A stretch of DNA of 64,000 nucleotides from Pseudomonas yamanorum (GCF_900105735.1 NZ_LT629793.1:3038001-3102000), one strand, 5' to 3'; positions 1 through 7,890 are shown, numbered from the stretch's first letter. Numbers and translations: made by a program. Notes: generated from the sequence alone by a model not told the origin.

Positions 1-1269
1 AAAATGTTCGACGGCTCCTCCATTGCCGGCTGGAAAGGCATCGAAGCTTCCGACATGATTCTGATGCCGGACGACAGCACCGCCGTACTCGACCCGTTCA
101 CCGAAGACCCAACGCTGATCATCGTCTGCGACGTGATCGAGCCTTCGACCATGCAAGGCTACGACCGTGACCCACGTGCGATCGCCAAGCGTGCCGAGGA
201 ATACCTGAAGTCGACCGGTATCGGCGACACCGTATTCGTAGGTCCGGAACCAGAATTCTTCATCTTTGATTCGGTCAAGTTCAAGTCCGACATCTCTGGC
301 TCCATGTTCAAGATCTTCTCCGAACAAGGTTCGTGGATGTCCGACCAGGACGTGGAAGGCGGCAACAAAGGCCACCGTCCAGGTATCAAAGGCGGCTACT
401 TCCCGGTTCCTCCGTTCGACCACGACCACGAAATCCGTACCTCCATGTGCAACGCCATGGAAGAGATGGGCCTGGTCATCGAAGTTCACCACCACGAAGT
501 GGCGACTGCCGGCCAGAACGAAATCGGTGTGAAGTTCAACACCCTGGTTGCCAAGGCTGACGAAGTACAGACCCTGAAGTACTGCGTTCACAACGTGGCT
601 GATGCCTACGGCCGTACCGCTACCTTCATGCCTAAGCCTCTGTACGGCGATAACGGTTCGGGTATGCACGTTCACCTGTCCATCGCCAAAGAAGGCAAGA
701 ACACCTTCGCTGGCGAAGGTTATGCCGGCCTGTCCGACACCGCCCTGTACTTCATCGGCGGCATCATCAAGCACGGTAAGGCCCTGAACGGCTTCACCAA
801 CCCGTCGACCAACTCCTACAAGCGTCTGGTCCCAGGTTTCGAAGCGCCAGTGATGCTGGCCTACTCGGCTCGCAACCGTTCCGCTTCGATCCGTATTCCT
901 TACGTGTCCAGCCCTCGCGCTCGCCGTATCGAAGCCCGTTTCCCGGATCCGGCAGCCAACCCATACCTGGCCTTCGCTGCTCTGGTCATGGCGGGCCTGG
1001 ACGGTATCCAGAACAAGATCCACCCTGGCGACGCCGCCGACAAAAACTTGTACGACCTGCCGCCTGAAGAGGCCAAAGAGATCCCACAAGTGTGTGGCAG
1101 CCTGAAAGAAGCCCTGGAAGAGCTGGACAAGGGCCGTGCGTTCCTGACCAAAGGCGGCGTGTTCAGCGACGACTTTATCGATGCCTACATCGCCCTGAAA
1201 AGCGAAGAAGAAATCAAGGTCCGCACCTTCGTACACCCACTGGAATACGAGCTGTACTACAGCTGCTGA
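1..1269 (+). CDS. glnA: Glutamine synthetase, type I (5' end outside window)
   Basis: Makes glutamine from glutamate, ammonia and ATP in the cytoplasm; it is the main entry point of ammonia under nitrogen limitation. 422 codons are present; the family is about 468 residues, so roughly 47 N-terminal residues lie upstream of base 1 and the first in-frame ATG at 4 is internal. The beta-grasp end, the catalytic barrel and the C-terminal adenylylation loop are visible; the loop motif NLYDLPPEE carries the tyrosine (codon 1051-1053, E. coli Tyr397) that GlnE adenylylates in class I-beta enzymes. ntrB-ntrC follow about 1.1 kb downstream on the same strand, separated by a terminator and aroQ. Identification is certain. 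Confidence 0.98.
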   Translation, partial: KMFDGSSIAGWKGIEASDMILMPDDSTAVLDPFTEDPTLIIVCDVIEPSTMQGYDRDPRAIAKRAEEYLKSTGIGDTVFVGPEPEFFIFDSVKFKSDISGSMFKIFSEQGSWMSDQDVEGGNKGHRPGIKGGYFPVPPFDHDHEIRTSMCNAMEEMGLVIEVHHHEVATAGQNEIGVKFNTLVAKADEVQTLKYCVHNVADAYGRTATFMPKPLYGDNGSGMHVHLSIAKEGKNTFAGEGYAGLSDTALYFIGGIIKHGKALNGFTNPSTNSYKRLVPGFEAPVMLAYSARNRSASIRIPYVSSPRARRIEARFPDPAANPYLAFAALVMAGLDGIQNKIHPGDAADKNLYDLPPEEAKEIPQVCGSLKEALEELDKGRAFLTKGGVFSDDFIDAYIALKSEEEIKVRTFVHPLEYELYYSC

Positions 1270-1300
1270 TCCGGTAGCGCTGCTTAACGTGGCGTGATGA

Positions 1301-1331
1301 AAAAGGGCCTCCTTCGGGAGGTCTTTTTTTT
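1301..1331 (+). terminator. Rho-independent terminator of glnA
   Basis: A seven-pair stem, GGCCTCC at 1306-1312 with GGAGGTC at 1317-1323 (one G-U pair), closes a UUCG tetraloop and runs into eight T residues. It begins about 35 bases after the glnA stop, so it should end the glnA transcript. Confidence 0.9.
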
Positions 1332-1383
1332 GCCTCGGGATAGCGCAGAGTCAGCCATCTGTTGTATTGACTGACACACCGTC

Positions 1384-1408
1384 ATCGCGGGCACGCCCGC
1401 TCCCACAA
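1384..1408. repeat. Single degenerate REP half-site
   Basis: GCGGGCACGCCCGCTCCCACA resembles the right arm of the local REPINs, and the preceding TGTATTGACTGACACACC matches the usual REPIN spacer, but the left arm is missing. Its last bases run directly into the AAGGAG ribosome binding site of aroQ. Confidence 0.7.
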
Positions 1409-1419
1409 GGAGATCACCG

Positions 1420-1956
1420 TTGAAACGTCGACTTGCGTTCGCCCTGCTGTGCTTCAGCGCCAATGTATTCGCCGCACCACCCACCCTCGCCCCACTGCTC
1501 GACAGCATCGCAGAACGACTGGCGATTGCCGACCAGGTGGCCCTGAGCAAATGGGACAGCCACAAGCCCGTCGAGGACCGTGCGCGGGAGCAGGACGTAA
1601 TCGCCAGCGTCGTCGCCCAGGCGCCGAGCTACAAACTGGCACCGGCCCAGGCCGAGCAGTTTTTCTCAGCCCAGATCGAGGCGAACAAATTGGTGCAGTA
1701 CGCCCACTTGTCCGACTGGCAACTGCAAGGCAAAGCCCCTAACGATCCACGCCCTGATTTGGTCGGGCAAATCCGCCCTAAACTGGACCTGCTGCAAAAA
1801 CGCCTGCTGCAACAGCTGGCAGACTTCACCCCGGAGCGCAGCAACCCGCAATGTCCACAATGGCTGGCCCAGGCCAATCACGCGGCCGCACATGACCCAA
1901 TGCACCAACTGACGATGATCCGCGCCACCGCCGAGCTGTGCCTCTATAAAATCTAA
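1420..1956 (+). CDS. aroQ: Periplasmic chorismate mutase (AroQ-gamma type)
   Basis: Converts chorismate to prephenate; the exported gamma class acts in the periplasm. 178 residues with a clear signal peptide (MKRRLAFALLCFSANVFA, cut after AFA near residue 18-19) and an all-helical mature part. The paired cysteines near NPQC and AELC fit the disulfide known in this class. Start is TTG at 1420, chosen because AAGGAG at 1407-1412 sits seven bases upstream and the signal peptide begins there. It lies alone between the glnA terminator and a REPIN. Family assignment is from recognised sequence pattern; physiological role of periplasmic chorismate mutases is not settled. Confidence 0.88.
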   Translation: MKRRLAFALLCFSANVFAAPPTLAPLLDSIAERLAIADQVALSKWDSHKPVEDRAREQDVIASVVAQAPSYKLAPAQAEQFFSAQIEANKLVQYAHLSDWQLQGKAPNDPRPDLVGQIRPKLDLLQKRLLQQLADFTPERSNPQCPQWLAQANHAAAHDPMHQLTMIRATAELCLYKI

Positions 1957-1976
1957 AATTGCGAACCCCATCAAAA

Positions 1977-2065
1977 TGTGGGAGCGGGCTTGCTCGCGAA
2001 GGCGGTGTGTCAGTTGATATATGCATGACTGACACGCCGCCTTCGCGAGCAAGCCCGCCCCCACA
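1977..2065. repeat. REPIN (inverted REP pair, GCTCGCGAA type)
   Basis: Two REP arms in inverted order: TGTGGGAGCGGGCTTGCTCG at the left and its near-perfect complement ending CCCGCCCCCACA at the right, around a spacer with GTGTCAGTTGATATATGCATGACTGACAC. It can fold as one long hairpin. It sits 20 bases after the aroQ stop. Confidence 0.93.
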
Positions 2066-2132
2066 ATTTAGATCAGACCCATTCAGTCAATCAGTCGTTG
2101 CCACCAGCTTCCTGAACAGATCTTTCAAAACC

Positions 2133-2190
2133 GCACTATATTGGTGCGATACGCTGCACCCTTCCCACTTACGCAACCCATTTTGGTTCG
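2133..2190 (+). promoter_or_regulatory. Probable pair of NtrC binding sites upstream of ntrB
   Basis: GCACTATATTGGTGC at 2133-2147 closely matches the known NtrC half-site pair (GCACYA and TGGTGC with a short spacer; E. coli glnL has TGCACTAAAATGGTGCA). A weaker site, GCAACCCATTTTGGTTCG at 2173-2190, is centred about 42 bases away, four helical turns. They lie about 100-140 bases before the candidate sigma-54 promoter. Binding is inferred, not shown. Confidence 0.7.
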
Positions 2191-2274
2191 AAACTTCCCG
2201 CGCAAGCTGGCAGAACGCCACAGTTTCGCGCCTTAACCTCCCATTTCAGGGCTTTAACGCTTCTTTTCGGAGCT

Positions 2275-2291
2275 TTGGTTTGGTTTTTGCA
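2275..2291 (+). promoter_or_regulatory. Candidate sigma-54 promoter of ntrBC
   Basis: TTGGTTTGGTTTTTGCA has GG at 2277-2278 and GC at 2289-2290 with exactly ten bases between, the invariant sigma-54 spacing, and a good TTGCA -12 box; the -24 box lacks the usual CAC. It is about 57 bases before the ntrB start and is preceded by NtrC-like sites at enhancer distance. Confidence 0.5.
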
Positions 2292-2347
2292 TTTTCCTTG
2301 TATCAGCGCATGCCTCAAGGCCGCGCCTTGCTCCAAAAGAGGTCCTA

Positions 2348-3433
2348 ATGACCATCAGCGACGCACTGCACCGCCTGCTACTCGACAACCTGACCACCGC
2401 GACCATTCTGCTCAATGACGAACTGCGCCTTGAGTACATGAACCCGGCGGCGGAAATGCTGCTGGCCATCAGCGGACAGCGCAGCCATGGGCAATTCATC
2501 AGTGAACTGTTCACTGAGTCGGCCGAGGCCTTGAGCTCATTGCGCCAGGCCGTGGAGCAGGCGCACCCGTTCACCAAGCGCGAAGCGATGCTCACCGCCC
2601 TCACCGGCCAGACCCTGACGGTCGACTACGCGGTTACACCGATCCTGAGCCACGGTGCCACTTTGCTCCTGCTGGAGGTGCACCCCCGGGATCGCCTGCT
2701 GCGCATTACCAAGGAAGAGGCGCAACTGTCCAAGCAGGAAACCAGCAAGATGCTGGTGCGTGGCTTGGCCCACGAGATCAAGAACCCCCTGGGCGGGATT
2801 CGCGGCGCCGCACAGTTGCTGGCCCGCGAGCTGCCGGACGAGAACCTCAAGGACTACACCAACGTCATCATCGAGGAAGCCGACCGCCTGCGTAACCTGG
2901 TGGACCGCATGCTCGGCTCCAACAAGCTGCCGTCGCTGGCGATGACTAACGTCCACGAAGTATTGGAGCGGGTTTGCCAGTTGGTAGAGGCCGAAAGCCA
3001 GGGCTGCATCACCTTGGTGCGCGACTACGACCCGAGCATTCCCGACGTATTGATCGACCGCGAGCAGATGATCCAGGCGGTGCTCAATATCGTACGCAAC
3101 GCCATGCAGGCCATCAGCAGCCAGAACGAACTGCGCCTTGGCCGCATCAGCCTGCGCACCCGCGCGCTGCGCCAGTTCACCATCGGCCACGTGCGCCATC
3201 GCCTGGTGACCAAGGTCGAGATCATCGACAACGGCCCAGGCATCCCTGCAGAACTGCAGGAAACCATCTTTTTCCCAATGGTCAGCGGCCGCCCGGACGG
3301 TACCGGGCTCGGCTTGGCCATTACCCAGAACATCATCAGCCAGCACCAGGGTTTGATCGAATGTGAGAGCCATCCCGGTCACACCACCTTCTCGATCTTT
3401 CTGCCACTGGAACAAGGAGCCCCATCGACATGA
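2348..3433 (+). CDS. ntrB: Nitrogen regulation sensor kinase NtrB
   Basis: Cytoplasmic histidine kinase/phosphatase that, under PII control, phosphorylates NtrC when nitrogen is scarce. 361 residues: PAS-like sensory domain (about 5-110), dimerisation/phosphoacceptor helix with His142 in AHEIKNPLGG, then a HATPase domain with the N box near NIVRNAMQAI, DNGPGIP and the glycine-rich GTGLGLAI. No membrane segment, as expected for NtrB. AAAAGAGGTCCTA gives a ribosome site just before ATG 2348. Its stop overlaps the ntrC start by ATGA, so the two are translationally coupled. Confidence 0.97.
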   Translation: MTISDALHRLLLDNLTTATILLNDELRLEYMNPAAEMLLAISGQRSHGQFISELFTESAEALSSLRQAVEQAHPFTKREAMLTALTGQTLTVDYAVTPILSHGATLLLLEVHPRDRLLRITKEEAQLSKQETSKMLVRGLAHEIKNPLGGIRGAAQLLARELPDENLKDYTNVIIEEADRLRNLVDRMLGSNKLPSLAMTNVHEVLERVCQLVEAESQGCITLVRDYDPSIPDVLIDREQMIQAVLNIVRNAMQAISSQNELRLGRISLRTRALRQFTIGHVRHRLVTKVEIIDNGPGIPAELQETIFFPMVSGRPDGTGLGLAITQNIISQHQGLIECESHPGHTTFSIFLPLEQGAPST

Positions 3434-4866
3434 GCCGTAGTGAAACTGTCTGGATCGTCGATGACGACCGTTCTATCCGCTGGGTCCTGGAGAAAGCCTT
3501 GCAACAGGAAGGCATGACCACCCAGAGCTTCGACAGCGCCGACGGGGTGATGAGCCGCCTGGCTCGCCAGCAGCCCGACGTGATCATCTCCGACATCCGC
3601 ATGCCCGGCGCCAGCGGCCTGGACTTGCTGGCGCGGATTCGCGAGCAGCACCCGCGCTTGCCGGTGATCATCATGACCGCGCACTCGGACCTGGACAGCG
3701 CTGTCGCGTCCTATCAGGGCGGTGCCTTTGAATACCTGCCAAAACCGTTCGATGTGGACGAAGCGGTGGCGCTGGTAAAACGCGCCAACCAGCACGCCCA
3801 GGAACAGCAGAACCAGGAAGCTCCGCCGGCCCTGACCCGCACCCCGGAAATCATCGGCGAAGCGCCGGCGATGCAGGAAGTGTTTCGCGCCATCGGGCGT
3901 TTGAGCCACTCCAACATCACCGTGCTGATCAACGGCGAGTCGGGTACCGGTAAAGAACTGGTGGCTCACGCCCTGCACCGTCACAGCCCACGGGCCGCGT
4001 CGCCGTTCATCGCATTGAACATGGCGGCGATTCCGAAGGACCTGATGGAGTCGGAACTGTTCGGCCATGAAAAAGGCGCGTTCACCGGCGCGGCCAACCT
4101 GCGCCGCGGCCGTTTTGAGCAGGCCGATGGCGGCACGCTGTTCCTCGATGAAATCGGCGACATGCCGGCCGACACCCAGACGCGCTTGCTGCGGGTCCTG
4201 GCCGACGGCGAGTTTTACCGCGTAGGCGGGCACACGCCGGTCAAGGTCGATGTACGCATCATCGCAGCGACCCACCAGAACCTGGAAACCCTGGTGCATG
4301 CCGGGAAATTCCGTGAAGACCTGTTCCACCGCCTGAACGTGATCCGCATCCACATCCCACGGATGTCGGACCGCCGCGAAGACATCCCGACCCTGGCCCG
4401 TCACTTCCTCAGCCGCGCCGCCCAGGAGCTGGCCGTCGAGCCGAAGCTGCTGAAAAGCGAGACCGAGGAATACCTGAAAAACCTGCCATGGCCGGGCAAC
4501 GTGCGTCAGCTGGAGAACACCTGCCGCTGGATCACGGTGATGGCTTCGGGTCGCGAAGTGCATATCAGCGACCTGCCGCCTGAGCTGTTGAGCCTGCCGC
4601 AGGATTCGGCGCCGGTGACCAACTGGGAGCAGGCGCTGCGCCAGTGGGCCGACCAGGCCTTGGCACGTGGCCAGTCGAACCTGCTGGACAGCGCTGTGCC
4701 GGCCTTCGAGCGGATCATGATCGAAACCGCCCTCAAGCATACCGCCGGTCGTCGTCGCGATGCTGCCGTGCTGCTGGGCTGGGGCCGCAATACCCTGACT
4801 CGCAAGATCAAAGAGCTGGGGATGAAGGTCGACGGCGGTGACGATGATGAGGGTGATGAAGCCTGA
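3430..4866 (+). CDS. ntrC: Nitrogen regulator NtrC, sigma-54 activator
   Basis: Response regulator that, once phosphorylated, activates sigma-54 promoters of nitrogen genes. 478 residues: receiver domain 5-115 with acidic pair Asp11-Asp12 and phosphoacceptor Asp55 (SDIRMPG), AAA+ domain about 140-375 with Walker A GESGTGKE at 169-176 and the sigma-54 contact loop GAFTGA at 216-221, and a C-terminal Fis-type helix-turn-helix around 430-470 (GRRRDAAVLLGWGRNTLTRK). The start overlaps the ntrB stop. Acidic tail DGGDDDEGDEA. Targets within this window could include its own promoter and possibly the permease at 30265-31656. Confidence 0.98.
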   Translation: MSRSETVWIVDDDRSIRWVLEKALQQEGMTTQSFDSADGVMSRLARQQPDVIISDIRMPGASGLDLLARIREQHPRLPVIIMTAHSDLDSAVASYQGGAFEYLPKPFDVDEAVALVKRANQHAQEQQNQEAPPALTRTPEIIGEAPAMQEVFRAIGRLSHSNITVLINGESGTGKELVAHALHRHSPRAASPFIALNMAAIPKDLMESELFGHEKGAFTGAANLRRGRFEQADGGTLFLDEIGDMPADTQTRLLRVLADGEFYRVGGHTPVKVDVRIIAATHQNLETLVHAGKFREDLFHRLNVIRIHIPRMSDRREDIPTLARHFLSRAAQELAVEPKLLKSETEEYLKNLPWPGNVRQLENTCRWITVMASGREVHISDLPPELLSLPQDSAPVTNWEQALRQWADQALARGQSNLLDSAVPAFERIMIETALKHTAGRRRDAAVLLGWGRNTLTRKIKELGMKVDGGDDDEGDEA

Positions 4867-4896
4867 TCACTAATCCCTGATCCACTGAAGATCTAA

Positions 4897-4987
4897 TGTG
4901 GGAGCCGGGCTTGCCCGCGATGGCGCTGTGTCAGTCACTGGATGTATCGACTGACACAGCGCCATCGCAGGCAAGCCAGCTCCCACA
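4897..4987. repeat. REPIN (GCCCGCGATGG type)
   Basis: Left arm TGTGGGAGCCGGGCTTGCCC and an imperfect complementary right arm ending GCAAGCCAGCTCCCACA, around a GTGTCAGTCACTGGATGTATCGACTGACAC spacer. Starts 30 bases after the ntrC stop. Confidence 0.92.
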
Positions 4988-5100
4988 TTTGTTTTGTACC
5001 AGACTAACGACCGTGCACCGCTTCAATGCACCACGAACCGGCATCGCGCACAGATCCAACGCTTGAAACGCCAACCTTGTTAAGAAAATATTAAAACCCA

Positions 5101-5136
5101 AAAAAGCCAAAGCCCCGTATTCCGGGGCTTTGCGCT
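5101..5136. terminator. Hairpin terminator, bidirectional
   Basis: AAAGCCCCG at 5109-5117 pairs perfectly with CGGGGCTTT at 5123-5131 around a five-base loop; A-rich upstream and T-containing downstream flanks. It could end ntrBC from the left and read-through from the minus-strand repeat array and hypothetical gene from the right. The plus-strand T-run is short. Confidence 0.6.
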
Positions 5137-5206
5137 TTCTGAAGAGATTTTTTGGCGCCACTTCGCAATTCTGGCACGCGCCCTGCAATAACCTTGTTAC
5201 TACCCA

Positions 5207-5490
5207 GTTTCGGGGACCTTGGTACAGGCAGGCCGAGAATCCCCTCTTTACACCCGGGGTGCTTGATGCGAATCGCGTCGCGCCCCACACCCGTTTCGGG
5301 AACCTCGGTACAGGCAGGCCGGGGATTCCCTCTTTAACACCGAAGCCTTTGGCTTCACCCCGTTTTGGGAGCCCTGGTACAGGCAGGCCGGGAACTCCCT
5401 TCTTTACACCCGGGGCTTATGAGGCAACGCGCCCATAGCCCTAGCCCGTTTTGGGAACCTTGGTACAGGCAGGCCGGGGATTCCCTCTTT
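5207..5490. repeat. Four-copy 43-bp direct repeat array
   Basis: Units at 5207-5249, 5293-5335, 5362-5405 and 5448-5490 share GTTT(C/T)(G/T)GGG(A/G)(A/G)CC, then TGGTACAGGCAGGCCG or CGGTACAGGCAGGCCG, then (A/G)TCCC, CTCTTT. Periods are 86, 69 and 86; the spacers after units 1 and 3 are related (ACACCCGGGG...), so the ancestral unit is about 86 bp. Each unit can form a small hairpin between GGGAACC and GGATTCCC. Unit 4 touches the 3' end of the minus-strand gene. Not a CRISPR: repeats are diverged and spacers are related. Confidence 0.85.
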
Positions 5491-5930
5491 TATTGCTCCT
5501 GGAGATGGATCTCCACCCGCCAGCGTCCCTCAACCTTCGCCCCCGACCACTCCCCGCGCAACGGCCGAGCCGCCACCAGGTTCAGCAGCAAGCCGCCATC
5601 GGTCTTGCGTACGCGCCAGTTCACGTCCTTGTCATTGACCTTCAGTTGCCCGCCCTGAGCCTTGCCGAGCGCATCGAACAGCAGCGCCACCGTGCCGTCG
5701 ATATGCTCTCCGTGCAGCTTGGGCTCGCTGTTGAACCACACCACCAGGCCATCGGCCGAAGGCTCCACCTGCTGCAGCTCAACCGGGTCTGGCGTGGTCA
5801 GACGGCCGATCATCAGGCCCACCATCAAGCCGACAATGGCCAACGAGCCTAAAACCCGTGGCAATAGCTTCGGCCTGGGGTCTTCTTCAGGGGTAGAATG
5901 CAGCGCATCTTTGCCTTCGGAGCCGTGCAT
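5490..5930 (-). CDS. Conserved hypothetical membrane-anchored protein
   Basis: 146 residues, function unknown. A charged N-terminus (about 1-25), one transmembrane segment (GSLAIVGLMVGLMIG, about 28-42), then a roughly 100-residue periplasmic domain without cysteines or recognisable catalytic motif; topology N-in is inferred. The start codon is ATG at 5930-5928, so it overlaps the trmL start on the other strand by two bases (CATG). A possible ribosome site AAAGGA lies about 11 bases upstream, inside trmL. Its 3' end abuts the 43-bp repeat array. Coding is supported by codon bias and membrane pattern. Confidence 0.7.
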   Translation of the reverse strand: MHGSEGKDALHSTPEEDPRPKLLPRVLGSLAIVGLMVGLMIGRLTTPDPVELQQVEPSADGLVVWFNSEPKLHGEHIDGTVALLFDALGKAQGGQLKVNDKDVNWRVRKTDGGLLLNLVAARPLRGEWSGAKVEGRWRVEIHLQEQ

Positions 5931-6384
5931 GTTTCACGTCATCCTTTTTCAACCAGAAATTCCGCCGAATACCGGCAACGTTATCAGGCTGTGCGCCAAC
6001 AGTGGCTGCCACCTGCATTTGATCGAGCCCTTGGGTTTCGACATGGACGACAAGCGCCTGCGCCGCGCCGGGCTGGACTACCACGAGTACGCCACCCTGC
6101 AACGCCACGCGGACCTCGCCAGCTGCCTGGAAAGCCTGAACCACCCACGGTTGTTCGCGTTTACCACCAAGGGCTCGCGGCCATTCCATGATGCCAGCTT
6201 TGCCGAAGGCGACGCCTTCCTGTTCGGCCCGGAAAGCCGGGGCTTGCCAGCGGACGTCCTCGACGCCCTGCCCGACGGCCACCGCCTGCGCCTGCCGATG
6301 CGCGAAGGCTGCCGCAGCCTGAACCTGTCCAACACCGTGGCCGTGGCCGTCTATGAGGGTTGGCGGCAACTCGGTTTCAAATAG
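5929..6384 (+). CDS. trmL: tRNA (cytidine/uridine-34 2'-O)-methyltransferase TrmL
   Basis: SPOUT-family enzyme that methylates the wobble ribose of tRNA-Leu isoacceptors with SAM. 151 residues, the usual length. The N-terminal FHVILFQPEIPPNTGNVIRL and the C-terminal trefoil-knot motifs (FGPESRGLP, LRLPM, RSLNLSNTVAVAVYE) are diagnostic. ATG 5929 is preceded by CGGAG at about six bases. The start codon overlaps that of the divergent minus-strand gene, so its promoter must lie inside that gene. A nested REPIN follows 14 bases after the stop. Confidence 0.96.
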   Translation: MFHVILFQPEIPPNTGNVIRLCANSGCHLHLIEPLGFDMDDKRLRRAGLDYHEYATLQRHADLASCLESLNHPRLFAFTTKGSRPFHDASFAEGDAFLFGPESRGLPADVLDALPDGHRLRLPMREGCRSLNLSNTVAVAVYEGWRQLGFK

Positions 6385-6397
6385 CGCACATAACAAA

Positions 6398-6517
6398 TGT
6401 GGGAGCGGGCTTGTGTGGGAGCCTGGCTTGCCCGCGATGCAAACACCTCGGCGTGTCAGTCACACCGCGGTGATGCTATCGCAGGCAAGCCAGCTCCCAC
6501 ACAAGCCCGCTCCCACA
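6398..6517. repeat. Nested REPIN: one REPIN inside another REP palindrome
   Basis: Outer arms TGTGGGAGCGGGCTTG (6398-6413) and CAAGCCCGCTCCCACA (6502-6517) are perfect complements. Between them sits a complete second REPIN, 6414-6501, of the GCCTGGCTTGCCCGCGATG type. Sits between the 3' ends of trmL and secB. Confidence 0.92.
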
Positions 6518-6541
6518 TTTAGTCCTGCGTCGGGTTCGAAA

Positions 6542-7027
6542 TTACTGAACCGTTGGCGAACCTTCCTGTTGCATGCGCTGCAGCTCTTGCGCATACAGGG
6601 CATCGAAGTTCACCGGGGCCAGCATCAGCGCCGGGAACGAACCACGGGTGACCAGGCTGTCCAGGGTCTCACGGGCATACGGGAACAGGATGTTCGGGCA
6701 GAACGCGCCCAGGGTGTGGCTCATGGACGCTTCGTCCAGGCCCTGGATCAGGAAGATACCAGCCTGTTGCACTTCAGCAATGAAGGCCACTTCTTCGCCG
6801 TTCTTGACGGTGACCGACAGGGTCAGCACGACTTCGTGGAAGTCACCTTCCAGCGCCTTTTGACGGGTGTTCAGGTCCAGCGCAACACTCGGGGTCCATT
6901 CCTGACGGAAGATGGCCGGGCTTTTTGGCGCTTCGAACGACAAGTCACGTACGTAAATACGCTGCAGGGAAAATTGTGGGCCTTGAGCCTCTTCTGCTGC
7001 CGCTTCGGTGTTCTGTTGGTCAGTCAT
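6542..7027 (-). CDS. secB: Protein-export chaperone SecB
   Basis: Tetrameric cytoplasmic chaperone that keeps presecretory proteins unfolded and hands them to SecA. 161 residues, normal length. The core [19 protein letters not shown], the central [25 protein letters not shown] strands and the conserved [17 protein letters not shown] near the C-terminus are all present; the glutamine-rich tail is ordinary. It is the last gene of the minus-strand set rhodanese-grxC-secB, 42 bases after grxC, an arrangement shared with enterobacteria and other Pseudomonas. Confidence 0.98.
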   Translation of the reverse strand: MTDQQNTEAAAEEAQGPQFSLQRIYVRDLSFEAPKSPAIFRQEWTPSVALDLNTRQKALEGDFHEVVLTLSVTVKNGEEVAFIAEVQQAGIFLIQGLDEASMSHTLGAFCPNILFPYARETLDSLVTRGSFPALMLAPVNFDALYAQELQRMQQEGSPTVQ

Positions 7028-7069
7028 CGCAGATCCTTCGTGATCTTGGGGTCTTTTAGGGGTTAGGAG

Positions 7070-7324
7070 TCAGACGTGAAGCAGCGCATCCAGTTTACCG
7101 GCGCGCTCAAGTGCGAACAGGTCATCGCATCCACCGACATGCTTGCCACCGATCCAGATCTGCGGCACGGACGTGCGTCCCGCTTTCTTGGTCATCTCGG
7201 CGCGCACCTGGGGCTTGCCATCAACCTTGATCTCTTCGAAGGCAATGCCCTTTTTCTCAAGCAGGGCCTTGGCCCGCATGCAATAAGGGCAATAATCGCT
7301 GGAATAAACGACAACCTGGCTCAT
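7070..7324 (-). CDS. grxC: Glutaredoxin 3
   Basis: Small glutathione-dependent disulfide oxidoreductase. 84 residues; the dithiol active site CPYC follows the first strand (SSDYCPYCMRAK), the cis-proline TSVPQIWI and the GGCDDL glutathione-binding turn are intact. Starts one base after the rhodanese stop and is followed by secB, so the three are surely cotranscribed. Confidence 0.97.
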   Translation of the reverse strand: MSQVVVYSSDYCPYCMRAKALLEKKGIAFEEIKVDGKPQVRAEMTKKAGRTSVPQIWIGGKHVGGCDDLFALERAGKLDALLHV

Positions 7325-7325
7325 A

Positions 7326-7739
7326 TCACTTCACCAGCGGCAGGTTATCGCCACGCCAGCTGGAAATACCACCCGACAGTTTGGCGGCGTTGAAGCCGGC
7401 CTTCAGCATCTCGCGGGCGTGAGTGCCGGAGTGCTGGCCCTGGGCATCGACCAGGATGATGGTCTTGGCCTTGTGCTTTTCCAGCTCGGCCAGGCGCGAA
7501 ATCAGCTTGTCCTGGGGAATGTTCAGCGCGCCGACAATGTGACCGGCGGCGAAATCCTTGGCGGGACGAATGTCCACCACTACGGCCTCATCCTTGTTGA
7601 CCAGGGCGGTCAGCTCGGACGTGCTGAGGCTGCGGCCACCGCGGCTCATTTCGTGAGCGATCAGCAGCGCCAGCAGTACGACGAACGCACCAGCGAGCAA
7701 ATAGTGGGTAGTGGCAAATGCAATCAGGTGATCAACCAT
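7326..7739 (-). CDS. Membrane-anchored rhodanese-like protein
   Basis: 137 residues: one N-terminal transmembrane helix (about 10-28, HYLLAGAFVVLLALLIAHEM) followed by a single rhodanese domain. The position that holds the catalytic cysteine in sulfurtransferases reads VDAQGQHSGTHA, so I see no active-site cysteine; a binding or redox-partner role is more likely than sulfur transfer. ATG at 7739 is preferred over the TTG one codon upstream. First gene of rhodanese-grxC-secB, the Pseudomonas counterpart of E. coli yibN. Confidence 0.9.
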   Translation of the reverse strand: MVDHLIAFATTHYLLAGAFVVLLALLIAHEMSRGGRSLSTSELTALVNKDEAVVVDIRPAKDFAAGHIVGALNIPQDKLISRLAELEKHKAKTIILVDAQGQHSGTHAREMLKAGFNAAKLSGGISSWRGDNLPLVK

Positions 7740-7890
7740 CAAGGAGGTTCCAGGGCGTTAAAATGGCGGTAAGTATACACAGCCGTCATGGTCGGCCAAC
7801 CCCCGTAAAGCGGTGACGTGGTCGGAACTTCGCTTTAAACTGCCACTCCCTTTTCAATTGCCTTCATTCATTACCGCCGCGAGAGGATCT

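Noticed and set aside
2205..2220. TGGCAGAACGCCACA as a sigma-54 promoter
   Set aside because: GG and the following dinucleotide are at the right distance, but it is CA, not GC.
3379..4740. 453-codon minus-strand ORF opposite ntrC
   Set aside because: Shadow of ntrC, no ribosome site or recognisable domain.
5207..5490. CRISPR array
   Set aside because: Repeats of 43 bp differ from each other, spacers are related in sequence, only four copies, and no cas gene is present.
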